A DNA stretch of 64,000 nt from positions 1-64,000 of the forward strand of contig DHER01000089.1 in the NCBI GenBank assembly GCA_002399975.1, given 5' to 3'. This document shows, in pieces, positions 63,103 through 64,000 of the stretch (the stretch's first letter is position 1; every line of letters begins with the position of its first letter). A program made the position numbers and the translations under genes. The notes under the pieces are model-generated. The model saw nothing but the letters and a program-made list of their open reading frames with translations. It searched no databases and was not told the DNA's origin. This DNA is from Firmicutes bacterium UBA4845. Lineage in GTDB: Bacteria; Bacillota; Clostridia; Tissierellales; Sedimentibacteraceae.

Positions 63103-64000
63103 TTAAAATTGCACAGTGTTTATCAATTTTTCATTATTAATAAAATTTTTAATATTTTGGATTATTAATTTCTCCCATCTTGATTTGTTATTTTTGACGA
63201 TGCCGGAAACATGAGGTGTAATATAAACATTGTCTATGTCCCAAAGTTCATCATCAGGAAGAGGTTCAATTTCAAATACATCTAATCCCGCATAGGAAAT
63301 GGATTTATTTTTTAGTGCATTTTTTAGATCCTCCTGGTTAACAACACTTCCCCGTGCAATGTTAATAATTGAAGCGTTTTTTTTCATTAATTTGAGATTA
63401 TCCCTGTTAATCATGTGGTATGTTCCTTTGTTCAAATCCACAGTAACAACTACATAGTCACTGACAGACATTACGTAATCCAATCCACTGCTGCCATAAT
63501 ATATTTCGTGAAAATATGGCACCTTCAACACAGGTGTTCTTTTATATCCTATAACCTTCACTCCGAAAGGCTGAAGCCTCTTTGCTATTTCAGACGCAAT
63601 TGAACCGGTCCCTATAAGTCCTACCGTCTGGCCTTTAAGTTCCATTCTTTTTAAGCTGGTATCCCACTTATGACGCTTTTTGTTTTCAATATATTTCAAT
63701 GCATTTGTGTTATGTATTAATATTTTACAAACAACGTCCTCCGCTATAGGAACTGAAAAAATATCCTTGCCGTTTGTCAGCGTTATTTTTCTTTTTCTGA
63801 TATAATCCGCATCAATCATATCATATCCTGCTCTGAACAATTGAATCCATTTAAGCTTTGGAAGTTTATCAAGTATTTTGGGCTTGACATTGTCAGGAGG
63901 CCCTATTAAGGCCTCTGCATCGGAACATTGTTCCGGCTCTGTGTAAAATTCAATATCCGGATATTCTTTGGACACCGTATCATAAAAGTGTTTATCTATT
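63103..64000 (-). CDS. D-2-hydroxyacid dehydrogenase (NAD-binding), 5' end outside window
   Basis: At least 299 codons remain open to the window edge (upstream of the GTG at 63975 the frame continues IDKHFYDT), so the start is not included. GLIGTGSIASEIAKRLQPFG is the Rossmann motif; INIARGSVVNQEDL has the substrate Arg; LDVFEIEPLPDDELWD has the Glu; ITPHVSG has the catalytic His. It reduces a 2-oxoacid with NAD(P)H, GhrA/SerA-like; the exact substrate is not clear. Confidence 0.9.
   Translation of the reverse strand, partial: IDKHFYDTVSKEYPDIEFYTEPEQCSDAEALIGPPDNVKPKILDKLPKLKWIQLFRAGYDMIDADYIRKRKITLTNGKDIFSVPIAEDVVCKILIHNTNALKYIENKKRHKWDTSLKRMELKGQTVGLIGTGSIASEIAKRLQPFGVKVIGYKRTPVLKVPYFHEIYYGSSGLDYVMSVSDYVVVTVDLNKGTYHMINRDNLKLMKKNASIINIARGSVVNQEDLKNALKNKSISYAGLDVFEIEPLPDDELWDIDNVYITPHVSGIVKNNKSRWEKLIIQNIKNFINNEKLINTVQF

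Overview
The window comes from a low-GC, strictly anaerobic Gram-positive bacterium of the Clostridia/Tissierellia type. The evidence is AT-rich intergenic DNA, Shine-Dalgarno sequences of the AGGAGG type before most genes, T-box, SAM-I, FMN and cobalamin leaders, S-layer-homology (SLH) anchoring, a Trp T-box/trpXYZ transporter, a [NiFe] group 4 hydrogenase and a 2-hydroxyacyl-CoA dehydratase-type protein. I cannot name the species from sequence alone.

Layout. 0.1-8 kb: a double-cubane/HgdB-type protein, RNase H, a MalY/PatB C-S lyase, a DUF3786 protein, and an MgtA-type Mg2+ ATPase behind a leader that carries its own promoter, a 36-codon leader ORF and an intrinsic terminator; then a flavoredoxin. 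8.1-13.3 kb: a panE relic, then an FMN-riboswitch-controlled ribD-ribE-ribBA-ribH operon that looks more GC-rich than its surroundings, then tag and a chimeric gene relic. 13.3-19.5 kb: a hotdog thioesterase, PTS enzyme I, and ileS behind an Ile-specifier T-box.

19.6-29.2 kb is a GC-richer accessory island bounded by two degenerate copies of the same Rpn/YhgA-type nuclease 3' end. It holds a 2160-residue SLH surface protein with a transcobalamin-like DUF4430 domain, a divergent XRE regulator whose probable operator fills the -35/-10 spacer of the SLH gene, and a secreted DUF4430 protein downstream of a cobalamin riboswitch and terminator. I read this as a cell-surface corrinoid capture module, the best candidate here for a little-described system.

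30-43.9 kb: hypABFCDE followed by a complex I-like group 4 hydrogenase operon (L-N-N-J-K-A-B-C-D-H-I plus maturation protease). This operon carries two internal deletions. One fuses the 3'-less NuoL-like gene to a 5'-less NuoN-like gene. The other removes most of the small subunit nuoB and the front of nuoC, so hydrogenase activity is doubtful despite intact maturation genes and an intact large subunit.

44-64 kb: an ABC exporter, a zinc-ribbon protein, trpXYZ under a Trp T-box, the CCA-adding enzyme, and a radical SAM enzyme divergent from a cluster-less paralogue (pseudoenzyme), with three 28-bp-phased inverted repeats between them and a TetR gene next door. Then come tRNA-Ser(GGA), a DegV protein, an FMN reductase, a SAM-I-riboswitch operon (ybaK-tcdA-metNIQ), a coiled-coil protein, a DUF1858 protein, a possible structured RNA, a glutaredoxin, a DUF11-like protein and a D-2-hydroxyacid dehydrogenase that runs off the window.
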